From positions 37,384,809-37,448,808 of the forward strand of contig OX459095.1 in the NCBI GenBank assembly GCA_949775045.1: DNA of 64,000 nt, written 5' to 3'. Shown piece after piece: positions 11,785-19,277 of this stretch. Within the stretch, counting starts at the first letter, position 1, and the number at the start of each line of letters is the position of its first letter. Made by a program: the position numbers and the translations under genes. The DNA comes from Metridium senile. Lineage: Eukaryota > Cnidaria > Anthozoa > Actiniaria > Metridiidae. Under the pieces are notes generated by a model that ran no database searches, was not told the origin of the DNA, and saw only the letters and a list, made by a program, of their open reading frames with translations.

Positions 11785-11829
11785 CTATATTTAAACATTC
11801 ATTCTACCTTTGATTTTCTTCTAGTTAAC

Positions 11830-12084
11830 ATGGGTTTAATTTATTCTAGATTATATTTTCACTTTTTAAGATGTTTAGCTGTTCGCATTGATTTTGGAAT
11901 ACAATTTGATGAAATGACTATAAAATTTCAAACGTTTTCTATTAATCGAGTAAGTGAATTAAAACAAATATATGACTACGGAAAAATGAGAGGTCATATG
12001 GGTAGAACACTAGCCTTTTTCCGATTTATAGAAGAATTACAACTAACCGAGAAAGAATGGAACGAGATTTACATTTTTATTTGA
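11830..12084 (+). CDS. Small Polinton protein of unknown function
   Basis: 84 codons from ATG at 11830, starting MGLIYSRLY. The Met-Gly start would allow N-myristoylation (inference). The N-terminus is aromatic and hydrophobic and the C-terminal half is charged (KEWNEIYIFI end). The start sits in the 13-bp sequence GTTAACATGGGTT, which recurs exactly at 12139-12151 over another ATG. No family recognised. Confidence 0.5.
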   Translation: MGLIYSRLYFHFLRCLAVRIDFGIQFDEMTIKFQTFSINRVSELKQIYDYGKMRGHMGRTLAFFRFIEELQLTEKEWNEIYIFI

Positions 12085-12144
12085 GATAAAAGCCGAACAT
12101 ATCTCATTCGAACTTCATTTCATTTTACGCATCGTAAAGTTAAC

Positions 12145-12375
12145 ATGGGTTGTTTGCCTGCCTCCTTTCAACTATCTCTACAACAGTTGTTTAACAAAAC
12201 CCGTTGCATCTTGGCTTGTTGTGGTGGTCAAATTATTGTTGAAAATTCTGAATTCTGTGATGGAAAAGATTCTAAACAACATTTACTACAACCTACAAAG
12301 CGCAGGAAGTTTTTCTGGACCAGAGGGTGTTTTCCGTGTTGCAAGAGAACAGGGGCACAAGAAGATCACACGTAA
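12145..12375 (+). CDS. Possible small ORF overlapping the integrase 5' end
   Basis: 76 codons starting MGCLPASF, overlapping the integrase in another frame. Its only support is the ATG context, identical over 13 bp to the 11830 gene, and an MGC start suited to lipid modification. It could be a separate small protein or a first segment joined to integrase by splicing or frameshift, but I see no convincing splice donor. The part beyond 12260 is probably only shadow. Confidence 0.25.
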   Translation: MGCLPASFQLSLQQLFNKTRCILACCGGQIIVENSEFCDGKDSKQHLLQPTKRRKFFWTRGCFPCCKRTGAQEDHT

Positions 12376-13333
12376 ACAAGTCAAAGAATGGATGAAAAAA
12401 CAAGAAACCTACACTCTACACCGACCGGCCATTCGTAAGTTTACGAAAAATAGAGTGATTGTTGGTGGAAAAGATGATCAATTTCAAGCCGATCTTGTAG
12501 ACCTGAGTTCATTGAGTAAATACAACAAGGGTTACCACTATCTCTTGACCGTCATTGATATTCTCTCAAAATATGGTTTTGCTATTCCACTGAAAACCAA
12601 GTCAGGTGAAGAACTCACAAAAGCGTTAATGAAACTGTTCAAGACAGGAAGGATTCCTTCTAAGCTACAATCTGACCATGGATTAGAATTTCTTAATCGC
12701 AAAGTTCAAAGTTATTTGAAGAAAAAGAACGTTCATTTCTTTGCTACAAATAGTGAAACCAAAGCCTCAGTTGTTGAACGATTTAATCGCACTCTCAAAA
12801 ATAAAATGTTCCGTTACTTCACTTTTAAAAACACTTGGAACTACATTAAGGTGCTACCACAACTTCTCAAATCCTATAACAATAGTTTTCACAGAAGTAT
12901 TCAGATGAAACCGAGCCAGGTCAATAAAGGGAATGAAGCTATAGTATGGAAAACTCTCTATGGTAAATCAATTGCAGCACCAATACCAAGATTTCATTTT
13001 CAGGTTGGCGATCAAGTAAGGATTAGTAAAACGAAGAGAACCTTTGAAAAGGGTTATACTCCCAACTGGACTATGGAGCTATTCACCATCAGCGAGCGGT
13101 TACCAAGGCGTCCACCAGTCTATCGAGTCAAGGATCAGCAAGATGAAGTTTTACAAGGAGTTTTTTATGAACAAGAATTACAGAAAGTAGAAAAGGAAGA
13201 TGATGTTTATAAGATAGAATATATTGTAAAAAAGCGTAAAGTGAAAGGAAAAGTGGAAAACCTTGTGAAATGGAAGGGATATCCAGATAAGTTTAATTCC
13301 TGGGTACCAGCTAGTGATATGCAATCATTGTAA
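12260..13333 (+). CDS. INT: Retroviral-like integrase (INT) with C-terminal chromodomain
   Basis: 357 codons from ATG at 12260. A GTG-initiated extension to 12221 is possible. The N-terminal helical region has the Polinton signature YTLHRP (residues ~51-56) preceding the catalytic core. The DDE triad is visible as D78 (QADLVD), D139 (QSDHG) and E173 (SVVERFNR), with 33 residues between the last two. The C-terminus carries a chromodomain-like segment (IEYIVKKR ... LVKWKGYPDKFNSWVP). It catalyses insertion of the linear element DNA with a 6-bp duplication, matching the flanks seen here. The frame is intact. AATAAA follows at 13347. Confidence 0.95.
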   Translation: MEKILNNIYYNLQSAGSFSGPEGVFRVAREQGHKKITRKQVKEWMKKQETYTLHRPAIRKFTKNRVIVGGKDDQFQADLVDLSSLSKYNKGYHYLLTVIDILSKYGFAIPLKTKSGEELTKALMKLFKTGRIPSKLQSDHGLEFLNRKVQSYLKKKNVHFFATNSETKASVVERFNRTLKNKMFRYFTFKNTWNYIKVLPQLLKSYNNSFHRSIQMKPSQVNKGNEAIVWKTLYGKSIAAPIPRFHFQVGDQVRISKTKRTFEKGYTPNWTMELFTISERLPRRPPVYRVKDQQDEVLQGVFYEQELQKVEKEDDVYKIEYIVKKRKVKGKVENLVKWKGYPDKFNSWVPASDMQSL

Positions 13334-13346
13334 TTGGTTATTGTAA

Positions 13347-13352
13347 AATAAA
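13347..13352 (+). terminator. Poly(A) signal AATAAA
   Basis: 14 bp after the integrase stop. Confidence 0.55.
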
Positions 13353-13414
13353 GAATTATTGCTTATAAATATTCAGTTGTTTTTGATAAGATCAATCATT
13401 TCTTATCGGCCATC

Positions 13415-14173
13415 ATGGAGAAAACACAATTTTTTCTCTGGCTGCCTTCAAATAGTTCTATGGATATTTTTCCCGATAATACTCTAACAGAGTATCGAGT
13501 CAAACTCCCTCAAGCTATCAAACTTGTAGATGATTGGGAAGTAGCTATTACGGAAATTCAATACCCCCATACCTGGAACAACGTTCATGAGAAATCGAAA
13601 TGGAATAAGTTTTATATCAGAAAAACGCAACTTGAGCAACTTGACAGTTATTCTCTCCCGCCGGGTCACTATACTTCTATTGAAAAGATCATTGAAGCAA
13701 TGAATGGAGTACTTCAAGAATCTCAGTACAAAAACGATGTTTCGTTTTCCTATCAGAAGCTCAATAGAAAAGTGACGATTCATCTTCAAAATGACTTAGA
13801 ACTTATCTTTTTCGAGATCGGTGTCATGCTAGGTTTCCGTTCTGAAATTTCGTATAACAAAACCACAACAGCCGAACGCGAAGCTGACATGGATCACGGG
13901 TTTCACAATCTATACGTTTACTGTGATATTGTAGAATCACAGTGTGTTGGTAATTCCCAAGTTCCTTTATTGAGAATTGTTCCTGTTGAAGGTGAAGATG
14001 GTCAACAAATCACCAGAACCTTTGTGAGCCCACAGTATCTACCGGTCAGCAGGAAAGAATTTGACACTATTGAGGTCAATATAAGGCGTGATTCTGGTGA
14101 TCTTGTGCCATTTGAAACTGGACGGTTGTTGATAACACTTCATCTCAGGAGAGCTTCACCTTACTTTCATTGA
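13415..14173 (+). CDS. Minor capsid (penton-like) protein, Polinton PY type
   Basis: 252 codons from ATG at 13415. Length, position directly before the core-like protein and major capsid genes, and the all-beta look with a start of FFLWLPSNSSM and a VDDWEVAITEIQYPHTW block match Polinton minor capsid proteins, predicted single jelly-roll pentons. It would close the icosahedral vertices of a Polinton virion. It ends 5 bp before the next ATG, so it probably shares a transcript with it. The frame is intact. Confidence 0.85.
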   Translation: MEKTQFFLWLPSNSSMDIFPDNTLTEYRVKLPQAIKLVDDWEVAITEIQYPHTWNNVHEKSKWNKFYIRKTQLEQLDSYSLPPGHYTSIEKIIEAMNGVLQESQYKNDVSFSYQKLNRKVTIHLQNDLELIFFEIGVMLGFRSEISYNKTTTAEREADMDHGFHNLYVYCDIVESQCVGNSQVPLLRIVPVEGEDGQQITRTFVSPQYLPVSRKEFDTIEVNIRRDSGDLVPFETGRLLITLHLRRASPYFH

Positions 14174-14178
14174 TCAAG

Positions 14179-14616
14179 ATGAGACAATCGAACCCAGAAT
14201 ATTTTAAGAACTATTACCTTGAGCAGGCGCAACAGAAAGGTGGGCATCTCCCAGCCTTTCACGGAGGTATGGTTCAACACGGTTATGGACTGGGTTCTAT
14301 CTTTAAAGGGTTATACCGATGGGCAGTACCTCATTTACGATCTGGTATCAAGAATGTTGGCAAACAGGCACTCAAAGAAGGATTGGGCGTGGCACAAGAT
14401 GTTATCGAGGGAAATTCAGTCGGGGATTCACTAAAAAAGAGAGGCAAAAAAGCTGTTGGTGCGTTAACATCCCATGATGCTTCGCAAACTCAAAACGGAG
14501 GTGGTCGTAAACCTTCAAAAAGAAGAGCGCAAGCAAAGCGGGTCAGTCGGCCTTCAGCCAAGAAGCGGAAAACATCTCCTCCAAAGAAAAATCAATTACA
14601 CAACTTTTTTGACTAA
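14179..14616 (+). CDS. Basic core-like Polinton protein (PX-like)
   Basis: 145 codons from ATG at 14179. The in-frame TTG upstream is not a likely start. A Gly-rich N-terminal third contains KGGHLPAFHGG and GYGLGSIFKG, followed by an amphipathic segment and a strongly basic tail (KPSKRRAQAKR, SAKKRKTSPPKK) ending HNFFD. It resembles the small virion core or membrane-lytic proteins of adenoviruses and Polintons, with possible adenain-type cleavage sites at Gly-Gly positions (inference). It sits between minor and major capsid genes, 9 bp before the latter. Confidence 0.65.
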   Translation: MRQSNPEYFKNYYLEQAQQKGGHLPAFHGGMVQHGYGLGSIFKGLYRWAVPHLRSGIKNVGKQALKEGLGVAQDVIEGNSVGDSLKKRGKKAVGALTSHDASQTQNGGGRKPSKRRAQAKRVSRPSAKKRKTSPPKKNQLHNFFD

Positions 14617-14625
14617 TTTTCCACC

Positions 14626-15945
14626 ATGAGTCATCCAAAAGCAAAGATGTGTAACAAGTCTGAATTGGATTTGTTTCTGGCACCTCACGTTCAATCGAAC
14701 ATTGACCGTGGTCAGTTTATTGAATATTTTCCAGTCTCGAACATCACCGATTCCGCCCCGATTGAATTTTGCATACCCGGAAGTGGTGATGAACTAACCG
14801 ATTTGAAAGGGTCATGGCTTTACCTCAAGGTTAAAATCACCAAGGCTAACGGTGCTAATTTAGTAGATGACGATAAAGTTGGACCAGTTAATCTGTTCCT
14901 ACAGTCCCTGTTTAGTCAAGTAGATGTCACATTGAATGATAAGTTGATTTCTTCATCAACCAACACTAACGCCTATAGAGCTATGCTTACTACACTCTTG
15001 ACCTATGGAACCGATGCTAAAACCTCACAACTTCAATCAGAACTGTTTTACAAAGATACTCCAGGAAGATTGGATAATAATGATCCTCTAGCAGCTGAAG
15101 AAACAAGAAATATGGGTTTACACACCCGCTACAACTATTGCAAAAATAGTTCTACTATTGAGATGATGGGTCCATTACATCAAGATTTGTTCTATCAAGA
15201 TCGGCTGATCCTCAATGGCGTCACGATTCGCATCAGATTGAATCGAAGTAAAAACACATTCTGCCTTCTTTCTTCCTCTGCCGGAGCTGACTATAAAGTT
15301 GTGATTCAAGAAGCAAGTTTTCATATTCGCAAAGTAAAGATTCACAGCGATACATTTTTGGGTATTGCTGCTGCACTTCGTCAGACCCCAGCACTTTATC
15401 CCATCTGCAGAGTCGAATGTAAAGCCATGTCCATCTCTAGTGGTCAGATGACTTTCACACCAGATGATGTGTTTTTAGGTCAAATCCCTAAACGCATTAT
15501 TATTGGTTTAGTTGAAAATACTGCGTTTAATGGCTCGTTCAATAAAAATCCGTTCAACTTTCAACACTTCAAGGCCACACAAGTCGGCGTCTATATCAAT
15601 GGAGAATCCACTCCTATGAAAGCTATGCAACTCAACTTTGAACAATCACAATATCTCAGAGGTTACATGAGTTTGTTTCTTGGCACTGGGAATCTATTTC
15701 ACGATAAAGGGCTTCAAATTGACCGCAACGATTATGCTAACGGTTATACTCTTTATGCTTTTGACCTGACCCCAGACCTCTCGACCGGGCCGCACGTTTC
15801 ACCTATAAAACAAGGGAATCTTCGCATTGGCATTCAGTTTGCAGAACCACTGACGACAACAGTCAACGCTATTCTCTTTGCTGAATTTGATTCTCTCATC
15901 GAGATTGATAACAACAGAAACGTGACCTTCAACTGGGCAAGTTAA
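14626..15945 (+). CDS. Major capsid protein, double jelly-roll
   Basis: 439 codons from ATG at 14626 in a strong context (CCACCATGA). The sequence has the family start SELDLFLAPHVQSNIDRGQF and the conserved region around GSWLYLKVKI, ending FNWAS. It matches the Polinton major capsid family (also annotated in animals as F54H12.2-like). The double jelly-roll would form pseudo-hexameric capsomers. The stop codon is immediately followed by the protease ATG with no gap. Intact. Confidence 0.93.
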   Translation: MSHPKAKMCNKSELDLFLAPHVQSNIDRGQFIEYFPVSNITDSAPIEFCIPGSGDELTDLKGSWLYLKVKITKANGANLVDDDKVGPVNLFLQSLFSQVDVTLNDKLISSSTNTNAYRAMLTTLLTYGTDAKTSQLQSELFYKDTPGRLDNNDPLAAEETRNMGLHTRYNYCKNSSTIEMMGPLHQDLFYQDRLILNGVTIRIRLNRSKNTFCLLSSSAGADYKVVIQEASFHIRKVKIHSDTFLGIAAALRQTPALYPICRVECKAMSISSGQMTFTPDDVFLGQIPKRIIIGLVENTAFNGSFNKNPFNFQHFKATQVGVYINGESTPMKAMQLNFEQSQYLRGYMSLFLGTGNLFHDKGLQIDRNDYANGYTLYAFDLTPDLSTGPHVSPIKQGNLRIGIQFAEPLTTTVNAILFAEFDSLIEIDNNRNVTFNWAS

Positions 15946-16641
15946 ATGAATACCAGAGAGATTGCTGTTGTATTGAAAAACCTTCCTTACACAAGAACAG
16001 CCTTTCAAGGTGTCTACCCTTCAGATCGACTACCAACACACATTGGATACTACCCCGCAGCGTTTGTAGCTAACGTCGACGATCACGATCAACCTGGATC
16101 TCACTGGTGTGCATTTTACTTTGATGAAGATCAAAATGGGGAATTTTTTGACTCTTATGGTCACAAGCCTGAAGATTATCGCTTGAACTTTAAACTGTTT
16201 TTAGAAAATAACTGTAAAACCTGGATTCACAACACGCGTGAACTTCAAGCCCTAAACTCAAACGTTTGTGGTCACTATTGTCTCTACTATCTAGTCAATC
16301 GTTGTCGAAACATTAGCCTTAAAACTATTGCAAATCGTTTTACTAATCAACCACCAACTAACGATCGATTAGTCTATCACTTTATTGTAAAACACTTTGG
16401 TTATTTAATTCAATCCATAAAAAATATTGTAAAGCATCAAACTTCTAAACACAATAAAAAAACACATTTAGTATATATCATGGTTTTTATTAAATTGAAA
16501 ATATTATTACAAGTAAATCATCCATTAAAAGCAAGCCAACGTTGGCGAAGTTCTTTTTGTTTGTTGCGCGATCTTGATCTTATAGGTCCTGGAGTTTTCG
16601 GTATAGGGGTAGTAAACGATTCGTTTCTCTCTTGTGTTTGA
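15946..16641 (+). CDS. PRO: Adenain-like cysteine protease (PRO)
   Basis: 231 codons as an open frame. The catalytic set is visible: His53 (GSHWCAFY), Asp69 (FFDSYG), Gln101 and Cys108 (NSNVCGHYC), the adenovirus protease/Ulp1 arrangement. It would mature capsid and core proteins. The conserved domain ends near residue 152 (VKHFGY). The last ~78 residues look non-conserved, pass over an AATAAA at 16453 and run 124 bp antisense into the convergent gene, so a nearer stop may have been lost or the tail may not be translated as drawn. Confidence 0.92.
   Translation: MNTREIAVVLKNLPYTRTAFQGVYPSDRLPTHIGYYPAAFVANVDDHDQPGSHWCAFYFDEDQNGEFFDSYGHKPEDYRLNFKLFLENNCKTWIHNTRELQALNSNVCGHYCLYYLVNRCRNISLKTIANRFTNQPPTNDRLVYHFIVKHFGYLIQSIKNIVKHQTSKHNKKTHLVYIMVFIKLKILLQVNHPLKASQRWRSSFCLLRDLDLIGPGVFGIGVVNDSFLSCV
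16453..16458 (+). terminator. Poly(A) signal AATAAA inside the protease ORF
   Basis: It lies 183 bp before the ORF's stop. If used, mRNAs would lack an in-frame stop. Confidence 0.45.
16486..16491 (-). terminator. Poly(A) signal (minus strand)
   Basis: AATAAA on the minus strand, 27 bp after the stop of the 17309-16518 gene. Confidence 0.5.
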
Positions 16642-17309
16642 TCATGAATACCAGACTTGAATTGTCTAAGCGTTGATTTTCTTTGCCTATTTTTTACAAG
16701 ATGATCAGGTGCGTTCATCTTAGCAAGGCCTCGGGTAAACATTTCCCAACCTAAAGGAGCTACACCTTTGTTAGATCTTAATGAATCTTTCAGCAAATCA
16801 GTAATATGGGAACCTTTCAGTGGTTTTCCTTCATAAATTAACTGTCCACGATCGTCCCATTTCATTATCTCAGGATTTTCTTTGATCGTTTCCAACATCA
16901 GTTTACCGACTTCTTTCAGTGTTTTGGGTAAAGCGCGTATAATGTTACGCTCCATTGAACTCTCATTCTCTTCTGATTCATCACGGGCTTCCTGTGGTTG
17001 ATGGTTTTCACTTTCAACTTCACGTTCTGGAATAGGTAGCTTTACTGGTGGTGGTGGGGGTTGTTGAATTTTTACATTGACTGCTTCACCTTTTCTCTGA
17101 TTATAATAAGTCAGATAATTGTTTAACGCTTGACTATATTGTCTTACTTTTTCATCTTCGGATAGGTTATTATCTTTCAATACATCGTTGATATCACTAT
17201 CCAAACCATTCAATCTTGCCGTAAGAGGAGTTGTGTTGACATTTTGTCGCTGTTGTAATCTTTCCAATGTGTTCTCAGGAACCAAAACCATTTTTTTAGC
17301 ATGATTCAT
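16518..17309 (-). CDS. Conserved Polinton protein of unknown role
   Basis: 263 codons. Starts MNHAKKMVLVPENTLERLQ, with a second possible start at the MVLVP methionine. The N-terminal third is helical (DINDVLKDNNLSEDEKVRQYSQALNNYL has the look of a coiled-coil repeat). A Pro-rich/acidic linker follows, then a conserved globular part with GVAPLGWEMF and a basic tail. The MVLVP...L.rL... start is one I associate with a widespread Polinton gene next to the ATPase. Its ATG overlaps the upstream gene's TGA in an ATGA arrangement, so it is likely cotranscribed. Confidence 0.65.
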   Translation of the reverse strand: MNHAKKMVLVPENTLERLQQRQNVNTTPLTARLNGLDSDINDVLKDNNLSEDEKVRQYSQALNNYLTYYNQRKGEAVNVKIQQPPPPPVKLPIPEREVESENHQPQEARDESEENESSMERNIIRALPKTLKEVGKLMLETIKENPEIMKWDDRGQLIYEGKPLKGSHITDLLKDSLRSNKGVAPLGWEMFTRGLAKMNAPDHLVKNRQRKSTLRQFKSGIHDQTQERNESFTTPIPKTPGPIRSRSRNKQKELRQRWLAFNG

Positions 17310-17632
17310 TTTAAGAATCTCTCCAAAACTGTGATGACGGTTGGCAGTAAAAGAGAGAGGAAATTCCCCCCTTTTTGAACTAGAAGCTTACGTTTTTGTT
17401 GCAATGGAATTCCTTTAGAAGCCAACTTGATCAGTTGTTTTTTATAGGGGCCCAGTTGTTTCTTTTTTTGATGACTAATCGAAAGGTTAGAATGCAACAA
17501 ATTGTAAATGCATTCACAAAGAGTGTGAATCAATGGATCATCAGCGGTCTTGATAATGGCTTTAACTTGATGTGGTTTGCTTGAAGCCAAGACTTTGAGA
17601 TGATGATAGTTCTTTTTAGCACGGCGACTCAT
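17306..17632 (-). CDS. Small conserved Polinton protein with GG-hydrophobic tail
   Basis: 108 codons from ATG at 17632 (MSRRAKKNY). Basic, with the typical QKRKLLVQKGG followed by a hydrophobic LSLLLPTVITVL end seen in small Polinton proteins. The C-terminal hydrophobic segment could insert in membrane or capsid. The Gly-Gly could be a protease site (inference). It sits between the ATPase and the 263-codon gene, overlapping the latter by 4 bases. Confidence 0.65.
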   Translation of the reverse strand: MSRRAKKNYHHLKVLASSKPHQVKAIIKTADDPLIHTLCECIYNLLHSNLSISHQKKKQLGPYKKQLIKLASKGIPLQQKRKLLVQKGGNFLSLLLPTVITVLERFLK

Positions 17633-17667
17633 GTTCAACTGAACTGTTCTGACTAAACCCTAGCTTT

Positions 17668-18309
17668 TTATATCTTTCTGACGTACGCGTATTGTGTTTC
17701 TTCTGGAAAGAGATTGGTTCTCAGACGAAACTCGTCGCTTGTTTCAGGTTTGAGGTCACAAAACAAGTACCCATAAGCCTTAGCGGTTGCGTCGGTGAAT
17801 GCTTCTTGCATGAATTTAGTATTTCCAGGATACATTTGTTTTGCTAAATGAGTGATCTGACTGCTATCACGAGGTGATTTGAAAATGAACAAATAGTGAG
17901 CATTGAGAGATATATTTCTCATTTCCTTGCCTTGACAAAACATGTTTTGAAGTATAAACACGCAAGATAAATTTAGATGATGGCATCCCTTTGTGAAGAT
18001 ATTCGTTAAACGTTTATCATTACTCAATTCACTCATCAAATCATCAATAACTATGAGATTTCTTTTTGATGGATCAATTCTCGATTCTAAATCACCTGGT
18101 AAACCTTCAATAAACTCTATGTTAGGAATAGTTTGCGTCATTTCATCATGGGCTGGTTGATGCATGCCATGAAGCCATAAAATATTTTCTGGTGAACCAT
18201 CAATCATTTCTTCTCCTCGTTCTAATATCCTCCGTAGTAACCACGTTTTTCCGCAAGAACTGGGCCCTGCCATGATTGCACCAAACGGGTGTTTTAACCT
18301 TGAATCCAT
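17668..18309 (-). CDS. ATP: A32/FtsK-HerA-like packaging ATPase
   Basis: 213 codons from the first ATG (18309, MDSRLKHPFG). The frame is open upstream to a TAG near 18400 without another ATG, so a longer form would need a non-ATG start. Walker A is MAGPSSCGKTW, Walker B is NLIVIDDLM, and the sensor-like FILQNMF region follows. It would translocate element DNA into procapsids. First gene of the minus-strand trio, with its start about 97 bp from the divergent membrane-protein gene. Intact. Confidence 0.9.
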   Translation of the reverse strand: MDSRLKHPFGAIMAGPSSCGKTWLLRRILERGEEMIDGSPENILWLHGMHQPAHDEMTQTIPNIEFIEGLPGDLESRIDPSKRNLIVIDDLMSELSNDKRLTNIFTKGCHHLNLSCVFILQNMFCQGKEMRNISLNAHYLFIFKSPRDSSQITHLAKQMYPGNTKFMQEAFTDATAKAYGYLFCDLKPETSDEFRLRTNLFPEETQYAYVRKI

Positions 18310-18405
18310 GTGTAATAAGATATCTCTACAGTTTGATTCAAACCGGATAGCGCGCCTATCGAATTTCAATGATTCAGCACTAACACTGCGCTACTAAACA
18401 TCAAG

Positions 18406-19077
18406 ATGTTCGTTGCACTACTTTTACTCTCTGGTATTACTTTTACTCGCGGTTATTCATGTGGGATATGCGAATGTTTTGAAATAGACGATGAACTCAT
18501 CATGGATTGTTCTTCAGAACAGTTAACTTTGATTCCCTCTTTACCGAGTTCAAGTCATTCAAAAATCGTCTTGATAATACTTCAAAAGAACAACTTAACT
18601 TGTGAATCGTTGGATCGTGGTATAAACAAACAAATCATTTGGATGGATTTAAGAAACAACCCGCTACTGAATTGCAACTGCATCTTAAAACTACAAATAA
18701 ATGTCACTAGTTCTTGTCCAGTAACAGCGTGGCTATCTTCAACACAGACTACTTCTCCTTCTACTACTACTACTAATACTACAGTAAGCTTCTATTCTAA
18801 ACTTCCAACTTCAACTAGTTTTACAACTTCACAATTTACTATGGAACATTACAATTCAAGTCATGTTATATCTGACTGGATCAAATGGCTCGTTGCAAGC
18901 TCTTGTGGAACTTTGGTTTTACTATTAATTACTTGTGGTATAATGAAAATACGCGCTCGGGTTGTAAAGAAAATACAAACAAGATACAATTTTCAACTTG
19001 AAGTTTTAAACAACACTATAGAACAAGAAGAAGAAGATGAAGATGAGGAAGTGATTTTTGATATTACTTCAGTTTAA
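18406..19077 (+). CDS. Type I membrane protein with LRR-cap-like ectodomain
   Basis: 223 codons from ATG at 18406. A signal peptide covers residues 1-17. A Cys cluster C19-x2-C22-x-C24-x10-C35 matches an LRR N-terminal cap. Two short LRR-like turns follow (LTLIPSLP, then IIWMDLRNNP) and an LRRCT-like NCNC near residue 90. A Ser/Thr-rich mucin-like stalk spans residues ~108-145. N-glycosylation sequons are at N63, N99, N124 and N150. One transmembrane helix spans ~161-182, with a cytosolic tail ending in an acidic EEEDEDEE run. It lies alone on the plus strand between the ATPase and POLB genes. It may act in cell attachment, or be a captured host receptor fragment (both inferences). It is not part of the usual Polinton set. 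Confidence 0.75.
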   Translation: MFVALLLLSGITFTRGYSCGICECFEIDDELIMDCSSEQLTLIPSLPSSSHSKIVLIILQKNNLTCESLDRGINKQIIWMDLRNNPLLNCNCILKLQINVTSSCPVTAWLSSTQTTSPSTTTTNTTVSFYSKLPTSTSFTTSQFTMEHYNSSHVISDWIKWLVASSCGTLVLLLITCGIMKIRARVVKKIQTRYNFQLEVLNNTIEQEEEDEDEEVIFDITSV

Positions 19078-19277
19078 TATTACCATTTCATTTCTTAATA
19101 TAAGTATAGTTACAGTTCTCACTAAAGTATGACAATCGATTATTTACAATAGTCTATTTTTGTAGGATAATTATCACATTCTAAACACTGAATTAGATAC
19201 CTATAAGTTTTGCTTGAAAAACAACAACAAATAATCATTATGATTATATCAAAACAACTTGTAAAACTAAAAGTTAT
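19078..19277. other. Convergent intergenic spacer
   Basis: AT-rich gap between the stops of the membrane-protein gene and POLB. No further gene seen. Confidence 0.6.
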
